Of a DNA stretch of 42,299 nucleotides, positions 11,601-18,797 are shown piece by piece; position 1 is the first letter of the stretch, and each line of letters starts with the position of its first letter. The notes beneath the pieces are model-generated. The model was not told the DNA's origin. It was given only the letters and a program-made list of their open reading frames with translations, and did not search any database. Source of the DNA: Actinomycetota bacterium. GTDB taxonomy: Bacteria; Actinomycetota; Thermoleophilia; Miltoncostaeales; Miltoncostaeaceae. The DNA lies in assembly GCA_963169235.1 (NCBI GenBank), contig CAUJCX010000001.1:1-42299 (forward strand). Reading direction: 5' to 3'. A program made the position numbers and the translations under genes.

Positions 11601-12026
11601 TGCCGTCACCTTGCCGTTCACCGCGGGGGGGTTCCACGTGGCGTCGAGGGTGCCGTCGGCGTTGATGTGGGCCAGGTGCGGGGCGGACAGGGTGGTGTCG
11701 CCGACGGTGTCGAAGAGACCGCCGATGTAGTACCCACCCTGGCCGTCGGGAACCGCGGTGGTCACCGCTTGTGAGTTCGTCGTGCTGTAGCCGACGCGCG
11801 ACTCGAAGCCCTTGACCGACTTGCCGGTCGTGGCGTCCACCATGACGCCCCCGCCCACGTTCGTGCCGACCGTCGTGAACGCGCCGGCGAGGTACACCGT
11901 GTCGCCGGAGCGATACGCCCCGTAGACGGTGTTGTTGGTGGCGTACTTCAGCGGGGCGGCAATGGCGGAGCCGCCGAGCGCGACGGTGACGAGGGCGGCA
12001 CAGCACAGGACGCGGGCACGGCGCAT
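8604..12026 (-). CDS. Secreted multi-blade protein with delta-60-type repeats and basic C-terminal domain
   Basis: A 1140-residue exported protein of unknown function. MRRARVLCCAALVTVALGG-SAIAAP is a signal peptide. From about residue 30 to 740, around 13-14 repeats of about 55 residues share GxxVYLGGxFTxVGG...R...AAVDxxTG...WxP, the delta-60/WD-like pattern that folds as beta-propeller blades; some blades are degenerate (for example VYVRFLNP). Next is an Ig-like segment (TPGTWATPAPATTRQSWMRC, then a paired cysteine), a low-complexity linker (NNGG and PAPAPSTDGG repeats) and a basic C-terminal region of about 210 residues with Arg/Lys-rich beta strands starting near SCLVNGAKAKGGGNW. No catalytic motif, LPXTG signal or membrane anchor is visible. 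The start at 12026 has a modest AAGG upstream. It is convergent with the atp operon and divergent from the MFS gene. A role at the cell surface (adhesion or glycan binding) is a guess. Confidence 0.85.
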   Translation of the reverse strand: MRRARVLCCAALVTVALGGSAIAAPLKYATNNTVYGAYRSGDTVYLAGAFTTVGTNVGGGVMVDATTGKSVKGFESRVGYSTTNSQAVTTAVPDGQGGYYIGGLFDTVGDTTLSAPHLAHINADGTLDATWNPPAVNGKVTALAVDGGKLYIGGLFTQVDGQPRAHAARIDLGATTLDAWAPDVATDSGTTTVNAIVVSGGAVYLGGNFTQVGGAGHTSVAKVDDTNGTVDNGWSADTSNSSGTGSVSSMVVAPDGDLILGGTFTAINSASRFGLAKIGTDGTLRRAWNWTSSGLTVTQLALDGSQVYVAGGGVLSSPLYQRGGAARVDAATGALDATWQVNNGAAGQGSGIAVSGSTVYVRFLNPTTISAYDAATGAKGWTNQLGSFGTVVASGNSVYATDASGVADGVARDHLAAMNANTGAPTAWDPGADGNVMTTSRVGNTWYLGGSFTKVGGVTRNRAAAVDLTSGNVTAFNPNVSGSLTTIKATGTTVYLGGDFTKIGTTNRAGLAAVDPTTGAATNWDPNPVKTAGFLPTPVRALDVANGVVYLAGDFTAVGGQPRMRVGAVDATTGLATAWDPDPSDTASSVLAVRAMGSTVYLGGAFTQLKASSGSPVARSHVAAVDATTGVATSWDPGANADVTMIGLSGDTVYLAGNFTQVNGQARKRLAAVSASGTLHPTWTPTTTSAPQAMFVGGGQVWLGGLFGSSNGTAATGVAAVDDLAWPEAASDPAVSNGTSGSTSGGTTEGDKLTATPGTWATPAPATTRQSWMRCDKDGKNCVEISGATGTTYTTTADDVGHVIRFATIGSANVDGSDPVILLSPPGNPVEAKKATDPGNGNNNGGNNGGNNGGNAPAPTPPTDGGGGGTPAPAPSTDGTGGGTPTPAPSTDGGGAPAPVSKDTSCLVNGAKAKGGGNWIIQPWRRGLRGKTITASVALGATKARPVIILTDGNRRIRLTKNSRIGRVTLHTGSRQIRMQRTTKPVLMSLRTKARLSRKARVTVRFTTKTGIKRRLSSRIATTQKMPRTLTCTDAITMPTTTKITRRGKKGSRVSATVNAVLGGRLSIVLIDKRGHTVAMQRGTTIGTTKLRRARNVVVIPVRAGAHIRVTLNTARRAPKATRVRALLTTPEGPVYRAQK
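9349..9474 (-). repeat. Three tandem 42-bp copies in the linker of the propeller protein
   Basis: CCGTCCGTGG starts at 9349, 9391 and 9433, giving an exact 42-base period over three copies with a few substitutions in the third. Each encodes 14 residues of a Pro/Ala/Gly/Ser/Thr linker. Next to it (about 9460-9510) lies a GTTGTT-rich stretch encoding NNGG repeats. These are in-frame coding repeats of a flexible linker, likely to vary in copy number, not a CRISPR or regulatory array. Confidence 0.85.
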
Positions 12027-12126
12027 GGGGGGCCTTATGGGTGGTGGTCGGTCGGTGACGTGCCGGCTCCTAGCGGCCCGGCGCGCAGGATCTTGAGCGC
12101 TGCCGTCCCCACCGGCCGCCGAGAGG

Positions 12127-12132
12127 TAGCCT
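12127..12132 (+). promoter_or_regulatory. Candidate -10 box (TAGCCT) for a leaderless MFS mRNA
   Basis: TAGCCT at 12127-12132 is followed by 7 bases and then the GTG start at 12140. This is the TANNNT-N6/7-start arrangement that places transcription start at the initiation codon. No ribosome site lies between. No convincing -35 box was seen. Confidence 0.5.
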
Positions 12133-12139
12133 GGCCCTC

Positions 12140-13357
12140 GTGCCGCGCGTTCCGACCGTCCTTCACACGCCCGGGTTCCGCAACGTGTGGGTGGCCAGCC
12201 TGGCGTCCAACTGCGGCAGCTGGCTGCAGGTGATCGCGGCGGGGTGGATGGTGCTGGTGCTCACCGATTCGCCGGCGGCCGTCGGAGCCCTGGCGTTCGC
12301 GGCCCGCGGCCCGGCGTTCGTGCTGTCCACCCTCGGCGGCCAGCTCGCCGACCGCTTCGACCGGCGCTGGGTGGGCATGGCGACGTTTGCGCTGCAAGGG
12401 CTGGCGGCGGCCGGGATGGCCGTGCTGTCGTGGGCGGGCGCCCTCACCACGCCGCTCATCTTCGTGCTGACGTTCGCGCTGGGCGTCGGCTTCGCGCTGG
12501 GCCTGCCGGCGATGCTGGTGCTGATCCCCGAGCTGGTGCCGCCGCCCCAGCTGCCGCAGGCGGTGGCGCTGAACGCGGCCGGCATCAACGTGGCCCGGCT
12601 GGCCGGGCCCGCCATCGGGGGCGTGCTGTTCGACACCGCGGGGCCCACGTGGTGCTTCGCCGTCAACTCGCTGTCGTTCGTGGCGCTGATCGTGGCCCTC
12701 GCGTACGCCCGCCCCCGTACGACCGACCGGGCCGCTCGGGGCGCCGCGGGCATGCGCCGCGCGCTGGGCGTCGCGTGGCGCGACCCGGCCATCCGGCGCC
12801 TGCTGGTGGGCATGACGGTGTTCGCCACGTGCGCGTCGCCCATCCAGGAGCTGGCCCCCGTGGTGGCCGACCGCCTCGACGCCGGACCGCGCGGCCTGGG
12901 CTTCCTGCTGGGGGCGATGGGCACCGGGGCGCTGGTGGGCACGTGGGTGCTGGCCCAGCTGCGGCGCGCGGGCGTGCCCCGCAGCACCACGCTGCCGAGC
13001 GCCATCACGGCGTCGGCGGCGGGGATGGCCGTGCTGGCGGTGTCGGGCCACCTGCCGCTGTCGCTGGCCGCCATGGGCTTCTGCGGGGTGTTCTGGATCT
13101 GGATGTTCATCGACACCAACACCGCCATCCAGCTGCGCGCCCCGACTGCGATGGTGGGGCGCCTGCTCGGCCTCTACCAGCTGGCCGTGGTGGCGCCGAT
13201 CGCCGTGGGGGCGGCGTCCGCGGGCCTCATCGCCGACGTCTGGGGCATGCGTGCCGGCCTTCTGACGGGTGCCGTGGGACTGGCCGCGTTCGGCGTGTGG
13301 GGGCTGGTGCGGCGCGAACCGCTGATCGACGCCGGGCGGCTGGAGGCCGGGGGCTAG
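12140..13357 (+). CDS. Major facilitator superfamily exporter (EntS-like, MFS_3)
   Basis: A 405-residue inner-membrane transporter with about 11-12 hydrophobic segments. The opening RNVWVASLASNCGSWLQVIA and the first-loop motif GGQLADRFDRRWVG (MFS motif A, here after helix 2) match the EntS/MFS_3 group of proton-driven drug or siderophore exporters. A longer basic loop (about residues 190-215) separates the two halves. The substrate cannot be told from sequence. GTG 12140 is chosen because a TANNNT box lies 7 bases upstream and no other start gives a better context. It is divergent from the propeller gene and followed after 39 bases by the M20 peptidase, which has its own putative promoter. 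Confidence 0.85.
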   Translation: MPRVPTVLHTPGFRNVWVASLASNCGSWLQVIAAGWMVLVLTDSPAAVGALAFAARGPAFVLSTLGGQLADRFDRRWVGMATFALQGLAAAGMAVLSWAGALTTPLIFVLTFALGVGFALGLPAMLVLIPELVPPPQLPQAVALNAAGINVARLAGPAIGGVLFDTAGPTWCFAVNSLSFVALIVALAYARPRTTDRAARGAAGMRRALGVAWRDPAIRRLLVGMTVFATCASPIQELAPVVADRLDAGPRGLGFLLGAMGTGALVGTWVLAQLRRAGVPRSTTLPSAITASAAGMAVLAVSGHLPLSLAAMGFCGVFWIWMFIDTNTAIQLRAPTAMVGRLLGLYQLAVVAPIAVGAASAGLIADVWGMRAGLLTGAVGLAAFGVWGLVRREPLIDAGRLEAGG

Positions 13358-13384
13358 CCGGGGTCTCGCGACCGCGGCAACGGG

Positions 13385-13390
13385 TATCCT
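13385..13390 (+). promoter_or_regulatory. Candidate -10 box (TATCCT) for a leaderless M20 peptidase mRNA
   Basis: TATCCT (13385-13390), six bases, then ATG 13397. No Shine-Dalgarno sequence separates them. The spacing equals that of the ComF gene and is one base shorter than at the MFS gene. Confidence 0.5.
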
Positions 13391-13396
13391 CGCCCG

Positions 13397-14488
13397 ATGG
13401 ACGAAGTCACCCTGGCGGAGGCGCTGATCGCCGTCGACACCTCCCACCAGGCCGGCATCGACACCGTCCTCGAGTACATCGACGGCTGGTGCGGTGGGCG
13501 CGGCCTGCCGGTGCAGGAGGTGGTGTTCGGCGACCGCCGGTGCCTGCGCGTGTCGGTGGGGGACGGACCCTTGCGCGTGATGTTCAACGGCCACGTCGAC
13601 GTGGTGCCGGGGGCGCCCCACCAGTTCCGCCCGCAGCGCCAGGACGGGCGCCTGTACGGCCGCGGCGCGTACGACATGAAGGCCGCGGTCGCCACCATGA
13701 TGCTGGCGATCGCCGACCTGCAGCGCCTCGACGTGCCCGGCGTGCAGATCGACCTGCTGGTGGTGCCCGACGAGGAGCGCGCCAGCCCCGGCGCCAACTG
13801 CAGCGAGCTCATCGTGGCCGACGGCTACCGCGCCGATTTCGTGATCTGCGGCGAGCCCACCGACCTGCACGTGGGCGTGCACGCGAAGGGCGTGGCCATC
13901 TTCGAGCTGCGCGTGCCGGGTCTGGCCGCACACTCTTCCACCCCATGGCTGGGCCGCAATGCCATCGTACGTGCCGTGGAGATGGTGCCGCGCATCGAAC
14001 AGTGCCCGTTCATGTCCTCCCAGGGAGAGCTGCTCGGGCCCCCGACCGTGAACCTGGCCACCATCACGGGTGGCGAAGCGTTCAATTGCGTCCCCGCGGC
14101 GTGCCGCGCGGTCTTGGACGTGCGCTATCCGCCGGGCCAGAGCGTTGACGAGATCATGCAGCAAATCGTCGACATTGACCCTGAGGTAGAGGTTGAGCTG
14201 ATGATCTCGCGGCCGCCTGCCGACCTCGCCCCCAGCGATCCGTTCGTGGTGTCGCTGCTGGACGCCGCCCGCGAGCAGTCCGCGGAATCCCGCCCCGTGG
14301 GCCGCGACGGCTCCAGCGACGCGGTCGCGTTCCTGGCCGTCGGCACGCCCGCGGTGGAGTTCGGCCCCGTGGGCGCGGGCCACCACGGTCCCGAGGAATG
14401 GGTGTCCATCGAGAGCCTCGGCCGCTACCGCCAGGCCCTCGTCTCGTTCGTGGGCGCGCTGGCGCATCCCCCGGCGGCGGCCGCGTGA
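13397..14488 (+). CDS. M20-family metallopeptidase/deacylase (DapE/ArgE-like)
   Basis: A 363-residue cytoplasmic zinc amidohydrolase of the M20/M28 clan, which removes acyl or amino-acid groups from small substrates. Metal and catalytic motifs are intact: GHVDVVP (His66, Asp68), YGRGAYDMK (bridging Asp93), PDEER (general base and ligand Glu126/Glu127), GEPTD, and the C-terminal ligand in GAGHHGPEEW. The lid (dimerisation) domain lies between about residues 165 and 275. The substrate is not identifiable; succinyl-diaminopimelate, acetylornithine or a glycan-linked amino acid are all possible. Its stop overlaps the LCP gene as GTGA, so the two are co-translated. Codons between about 13925 and 14205 are less GC-biased (CAA, ATT, GTA, GTT, AAT) than on either side. 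Confidence 0.85.
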   Translation: MDEVTLAEALIAVDTSHQAGIDTVLEYIDGWCGGRGLPVQEVVFGDRRCLRVSVGDGPLRVMFNGHVDVVPGAPHQFRPQRQDGRLYGRGAYDMKAAVATMMLAIADLQRLDVPGVQIDLLVVPDEERASPGANCSELIVADGYRADFVICGEPTDLHVGVHAKGVAIFELRVPGLAAHSSTPWLGRNAIVRAVEMVPRIEQCPFMSSQGELLGPPTVNLATITGGEAFNCVPAACRAVLDVRYPPGQSVDEIMQQIVDIDPEVEVELMISRPPADLAPSDPFVVSLLDAAREQSAESRPVGRDGSSDAVAFLAVGTPAVEFGPVGAGHHGPEEWVSIESLGRYRQALVSFVGALAHPPAAAA

Positions 14489-16371
14489 GCACGAACCCCG
14501 GCAACGAGCCGCCCGCCCACCGCGACGCCGCGTATTACCGGGTGACGCGGCGGCGCGGCTGGCTACGGCCCACCGTCGGCTGGGTCGTGTGGCTGGTGGC
14601 GTCCGTGGGTGCGGCCGTGGGGTTCGGGGCGTACGCGTTCGTCGACGAGGCGATCTCGGGCGCCAACCTCAGCGTCAACAGCTCGCGCGAGCTCGAGAAG
14701 GTGGTCGCGCCCGTCGATCCGGGCGAGCCCATGAACGTGCTGCTGCTGGGCAGCGACAGCCGCGAGAAGACGGGCGGTGACGCCCGCAGCGACTCCATGA
14801 TCCTGGTGCGGCTCGACACCCGGCAGGGCTTCATCTCGATGATGAGCTTCCCGCGCGACAGCTGGGTCAGCATCCCCGGCCACGGCATGGGCAAGCTCAA
14901 CTGGGCGTACTCGTTCGGCGAGCAGGACGCGAAGGACGGCGGGCCGGCGCTGGTGGTGAAGACCATCACCGAGCTCACCGGCCAGAAGATCAACTACTTC
15001 GCGAACATCGACTTCAAGGGCTTCGTCAGCGTGGTCAACGAGCTGGGCGGCGTCTACATCGACGTCGACCGCGGCTACTTCCACAAGAACGTGCCGGGCG
15101 GGCCGCAGTACTCCGAGATCAGCATCGCCCCGGGCTACCAGAAGCTCAACGGCACCGACGCGCTGGCGTTCGTGCGCTACCGGCACGCCGACAGCGACTT
15201 CGCCCGCATCGCCCGCCAGCAGATGTTCTTGTCGGAGCTCAAGCGCCAGCTCAAGAGCGGCATCGGCAACGCGCTCAAGGCGCCGCAGATCGTGCGGGTG
15301 ATGCTGGACAACGCGGCCATCAGCATCCCCAAGGACCGCCGCCTCGACGTGATCCGCTTCGCCATCGAGACGCCCGACAGCCGGGTGTTCCGCATCATGC
15401 CCGAGAGCACGACGGGCATGGAGGGCGACCAGTCGGTGGTGTACGTGTCCAGCGCGTCCATGGCGAAGGCCGTGCAGCTGTGGCTGCAGCCGCCGTTCAC
15501 CAACGTCGTGCAGAAGAAGGTCGACCCCAAGACGGTCACCGTGCACGTGCTGAACGGCTCCGGCCGCGGCATGGTGGCCGACCAGGTGGCGGCGCAACTG
15601 CGGGCGAAGGGCTACCGGGCCGAGACGGGCGGCAACGCGAAGGACTTCAGCTACGCCAGCTCGGTCGTGCTGTTCAACGGGGCCACGCCGCGGGGATCGT
15701 CGCTGGCGATGGCGCTTCAGCCCCAGCTGGGCCCCAGCACCGGCCTGTCGGCCGTGAAGCCCGCGTCGCTGGGCGGCAACGACGCCGTCGTGGTGGTGGG
15801 TGCCGACTACCCGGGCGCGCTGGTCACGCCGCCCAAGCCGGTGAAGGAGAAGGAGGTGGCGGACGTCGTCTCCACCACCGCCCTGGTCGAGAAGTTCCGC
15901 GAGATCCAGCGCAAGACGGGCATGAAGCTGATGGTGCCCACGCGCCTGGCGCGCAACTCGGCCGTGCGCGACGTGTACGTCTACCGCGTGGGCGACAAGA
16001 AGCGCGGGCCGTGGGCCGTGAAGGTGGTGCTCGAGCTCCCCTCCAACGGCAGCTTCCCGCGCTACTGGGGCATCCAGGCGACGGCCATGCGCAACCCGCC
16101 CATCATGGCCAACCCGGTCGGCACGTGGAAGAAGGGCGACGGCCTGGTGGCCCCGCAGACCTACTACAACGGCAAGGTGTTGCTGCGCGACGCGTTCACG
16201 CGCAACGGGGTCTCGTACTGGGTCTCCAACACACTCGACACCAGCGCGCCGCTGTCGAGCACCACCATCCATTCGATCGCCCAGTCGTTCCGGCCGCTCA
16301 AGAGCGCCAAACTCCCCAAAGGTACGGTCGATACCCGCATCACCATCAGCGACGATCCCGAGACGCCCTAG
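14485..16371 (+). CDS. LytR-CpsA-Psr (LCP) family glycopolymer ligase with extra C-terminal domain
   Basis: A 628-residue membrane-anchored enzyme that attaches undecaprenyl-linked polymers to peptidoglycan or related acceptors outside the cell. There is a short basic cytoplasmic N-terminus and one membrane helix (about 31-54). The LCP domain (about 75-260) has the expected pyrophosphate- and Mg-binding residues: LLLGSDSRE (Asp91), ARSDSMILVRLD (Arg101, Asp103), FPRDSWV (Arg124, Asp125), and RYRHADSDFARIARQQ (Arg231, Arg233). A LytR_C domain follows (about 351-440, VTVHVLNGSG). A third domain (about 461-615) holds AVKVVLELP, YWGIQATAM and YWVSNTLDTSAPLSS, a module I associate with LCP proteins of deep actinobacteria. 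GTG 14485 overlaps the previous stop. Position before three sugar-nucleotide genes supports a role in surface glycan assembly. Confidence 0.93.
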   Translation: MSTNPGNEPPAHRDAAYYRVTRRRGWLRPTVGWVVWLVASVGAAVGFGAYAFVDEAISGANLSVNSSRELEKVVAPVDPGEPMNVLLLGSDSREKTGGDARSDSMILVRLDTRQGFISMMSFPRDSWVSIPGHGMGKLNWAYSFGEQDAKDGGPALVVKTITELTGQKINYFANIDFKGFVSVVNELGGVYIDVDRGYFHKNVPGGPQYSEISIAPGYQKLNGTDALAFVRYRHADSDFARIARQQMFLSELKRQLKSGIGNALKAPQIVRVMLDNAAISIPKDRRLDVIRFAIETPDSRVFRIMPESTTGMEGDQSVVYVSSASMAKAVQLWLQPPFTNVVQKKVDPKTVTVHVLNGSGRGMVADQVAAQLRAKGYRAETGGNAKDFSYASSVVLFNGATPRGSSLAMALQPQLGPSTGLSAVKPASLGGNDAVVVVGADYPGALVTPPKPVKEKEVADVVSTTALVEKFREIQRKTGMKLMVPTRLARNSAVRDVYVYRVGDKKRGPWAVKVVLELPSNGSFPRYWGIQATAMRNPPIMANPVGTWKKGDGLVAPQTYYNGKVLLRDAFTRNGVSYWVSNTLDTSAPLSSTTIHSIAQSFRPLKSAKLPKGTVDTRITISDDPETP

Positions 16372-16383
16372 AACGAGGTGAGT

Positions 16384-17724
16384 GTGACGAAGGGAAGCCC
16401 GGGCCGCACGCCCGTCGGCGTGATCGGCGGGGGATACGTGGGCCTGGTGACCGGCGTGTGCTTCGCCGCGCTGGGCCATTCGGTGACCATCCGCGACATC
16501 GACGCCGCCAAGGTGGACGCGCTCAACAGCGGGGTGCCGCCCATCTACGAGGACGGCCTGGCCGACCTGATGCGCCGCCACGCCGAGAACCTCACGTACA
16601 CCCTGTCGCTGCCCGACATGCTCGACGCGTCCGAGGTGGTGTTCATCGCGGTCGACACGCCGCCCACCCACTCGGGCGACGCCGACCTGTCGCGGGTGAT
16701 GACGGTGGTCGACGAGCTGGCCGCGGCCGGCGCCACCGACAAGGTGCTGGTGATGAAGAGCACGGTGCCGGTGGGCACGGGCGCCCGCGTGAGGGCCGCC
16801 CTCGACGCGCACGGCCTGCACGACGTCGCGTACGCCAGCAACCCCGAGTTCCTCAAGGAGGGCGTCGCGATCGCCGACTTCACCCACCCCGACCGGGTGG
16901 TGATCGGCTCGTGGGACGAGGCCACCGGCGACCGCGTGGCCGCGCTGTACGCGCCCATCGACGCGCCCGTGGTGCGCACGTCGGTGGAGACGGCCGAGAT
17001 GATCAAGTACGCGTCCAACGCGTTCCTGGCCACCAAGATCAGCTTCATCAACGAGATCGCGAACGTCTGCGAGGAGGTCGGCGCCGACGTGGGCCAGGTG
17101 GCCGAGGGCATGGGCTTCGACCGCCGCATCGGCCGCGCGTTCCTCAACGCCGGCATCGGCTTCGGCGGCTCGTGCTTCCCCAAGGACGTCTCGGCGCTGA
17201 AGCAGCTGGCCGGCAACTCCGGCTACCACTTCCAGCTGCTCACGTCGGTGATCGAGGTGAATGAGCTGCAGAAGCGGCGGGTCATCGGCAAGCTCAAGCG
17301 GCACCTGGGTGACCTGGCCGGGCGGCGCATCGCGCTCTTGGGGCTGGCGTTCAAGCCCGGCACCGACGATATGCGCGAGGCCGCCAGCCTGGTGCTGTCG
17401 GGCCGCCTGGTGGCCGAGGGCGCGGTGGTGGTGGCGTGGGATCCCGTGGTCGACGAGCACCACCGGGCCCTGCACGGCGTGACCCGCATGGCGACGCCCG
17501 CCGAGGCCCTGGCCGGGGCCGACGGCGCCGTGGTGGTGACCGAGTGGCCCGAGGTGGTGGGCATCGACTGGGCCGCCGCCCGCGCGTCGATGGCCACGCC
17601 GCTGGTGATCGACGGCCGCAACGCCTTGGACCCGGAGGTGATGGTGCGACACGGCTACGCGTACGAGGGGATCGGGCGCCTGCCCGCCCGGCAGGCGCCG
17701 TCGGGCGCGGAGGTGGCGCGATGA
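16384..17724 (+). CDS. UDP-glucose/GDP-mannose 6-dehydrogenase family enzyme
   Basis: A 446-residue NAD-dependent dehydrogenase that oxidises a nucleotide sugar at C6 in two steps to a uronic acid. The N-terminal Rossmann motif is GVIGGGYVGLVTGVCFAALG. The central domain contains ASNPEFLKEGVAI and the catalytic cysteine in GFGGSCFPKD (Cys264). The C-terminal domain begins near GLAFKPGTDDMREAAS. The substrate is more likely UDP-glucose than GDP-mannose on general frequency, but the motifs do not decide it. GTG 16384 is preferred over GTG 16378 because GAGG (16375-16378) then has proper spacing. The stop overlaps the next gene as ATGA, in one operon with the LCP, pyrophosphorylase and isomerase genes. 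Confidence 0.92.
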   Translation: MTKGSPGRTPVGVIGGGYVGLVTGVCFAALGHSVTIRDIDAAKVDALNSGVPPIYEDGLADLMRRHAENLTYTLSLPDMLDASEVVFIAVDTPPTHSGDADLSRVMTVVDELAAAGATDKVLVMKSTVPVGTGARVRAALDAHGLHDVAYASNPEFLKEGVAIADFTHPDRVVIGSWDEATGDRVAALYAPIDAPVVRTSVETAEMIKYASNAFLATKISFINEIANVCEEVGADVGQVAEGMGFDRRIGRAFLNAGIGFGGSCFPKDVSALKQLAGNSGYHFQLLTSVIEVNELQKRRVIGKLKRHLGDLAGRRIALLGLAFKPGTDDMREAASLVLSGRLVAEGAVVVAWDPVVDEHHRALHGVTRMATPAEALAGADGAVVVTEWPEVVGIDWAAARASMATPLVIDGRNALDPEVMVRHGYAYEGIGRLPARQAPSGAEVAR

Positions 17725-18797
17725 AGGCCGTCGTGCTGGTCGGCGGCCAGGGCACCCGCCTGCGTCCCCTCACCGACACCCGCCCGAAGCCCATGATGAA
17801 CCTGGTGGACCGTCCGTTCGTGGAGCACCAGATCGACCTCCTGGCCCACCACGGCGTGCGCGACATCGTGTTCTCGTGCGGCTACCGTCCCGACGCGCTG
17901 CGCGAGCACTTCGGTGACGGCACCGCGCACGGCGTGCGCATGCGCTACGTCGTCGATCCCGAGCCGCTCGGCACCGCGGGCGCGGTGGCCAACGCCGGGG
18001 ACATCATCGGCGCCGACGAGGTGCTGGTGCTCAACGGCGACATCCTCACCGACCTCGACCTCGGCGCGGTCATCGCCGCGCACCACGCCCGTGGGGCCGA
18101 GGCCACCATCGTGCTGACGCCGGTGGAGGACCCCAGCGCATACGGACTGGTCCGTCTGGACGCCGATCAGCGCGTCACCGAGTTCCTCGAGAAGCCCACG
18201 CCCGACCAGCTCATCCCGGGGGAGCCGTTCCTCATCAACGCCGGCACGTACGTGCTGTCGCCGGCGGCCGTGGCGCGCATCCCGCGCGGACGGGCCTCGT
18301 CCATCGAGCGCGAGACGTTCCCCGTCATCGCGCGTGAGGGCGGCCTGTACGGCTACCCGTCCGACGCGTACTGGCGCGACATCGGCACCCACGGCTCGTA
18401 CCTCGACGCGCACGCCGACGTGCTGGCCGGGCGCGCCCGCACGCAGACTGCCGTGAACGGCGGCGCCCACGCCGGTGAGGGCGTGGACGTGCACGACGAG
18501 GCCGACGTGCACGGGCACACCGTGCTGGGCGGCGGCACCCGGGTGCGCAAGGGCGCGCGCGTGACCGACAGCGTGGTGGGCGCGGGTGCCGACGTGGGCG
18601 AGGGCGCCCGCGTCGAGCGGTCGATCCTGGGCGACGGCGTGCGCGTCGGCCGCGACGCGAGCATCACCGGCCTCATGGTGATCGGAGACGACGCCGTGGT
18701 CGCCGACGGCGCCCGCCTGGAGGGCCCGGGCACGGTGCCCACGGGGGGACGGGTCGACGAGACCGGACGGGTATGGCCCAACGAGGAGGTGGCATGA
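17721..18797 (+). CDS. NDP-sugar pyrophosphorylase (mannose/glucose-1-phosphate nucleotidyltransferase type)
   Basis: A 358-residue nucleotidyltransferase that makes an NDP-sugar from a sugar-1-phosphate and an NTP. The nucleotide-binding loop is GGQGTRLRPLTDTRPKP, with LGTAGAVANA, LNGDILTDLDL, VTEFLEKPT, INAGTYVLSP and YWRDIGTHGSY. All are hallmarks of the GMPP/RmlA-like fold. The C-terminal third (about 245-340) is a left-handed beta-helix of hexapeptide repeats (DVHDEADVHGHTVLGGGTRV and onward), as in GDP-mannose pyrophosphorylases. Together with the neighbouring isomerase, GDP-mannose is the likeliest product, but UDP-glucose feeding the adjacent dehydrogenase is also possible. It is translationally coupled on both sides (ATGA overlaps). 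Confidence 0.9.
   Translation: MKAVVLVGGQGTRLRPLTDTRPKPMMNLVDRPFVEHQIDLLAHHGVRDIVFSCGYRPDALREHFGDGTAHGVRMRYVVDPEPLGTAGAVANAGDIIGADEVLVLNGDILTDLDLGAVIAAHHARGAEATIVLTPVEDPSAYGLVRLDADQRVTEFLEKPTPDQLIPGEPFLINAGTYVLSPAAVARIPRGRASSIERETFPVIAREGGLYGYPSDAYWRDIGTHGSYLDAHADVLAGRARTQTAVNGGAHAGEGVDVHDEADVHGHTVLGGGTRVRKGARVTDSVVGAGADVGEGARVERSILGDGVRVGRDASITGLMVIGDDAVVADGARLEGPGTVPTGGRVDETGRVWPNEEVA

Noticed and set aside
9087-11774. An 895-codon plus-strand frame opposite the propeller gene
   Set aside because: The minus-strand protein has a signal peptide and regular blades. The plus-strand frame has Gly/Arg/Val-rich noise that only mirrors the repeats.
14563-17652. A 1029-codon open frame on the minus strand opposite the LCP and dehydrogenase genes
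   Set aside because: Same reason: it is created by GC3 bias opposite conserved genes, with His/Arg/Val-rich sequence and no domain.
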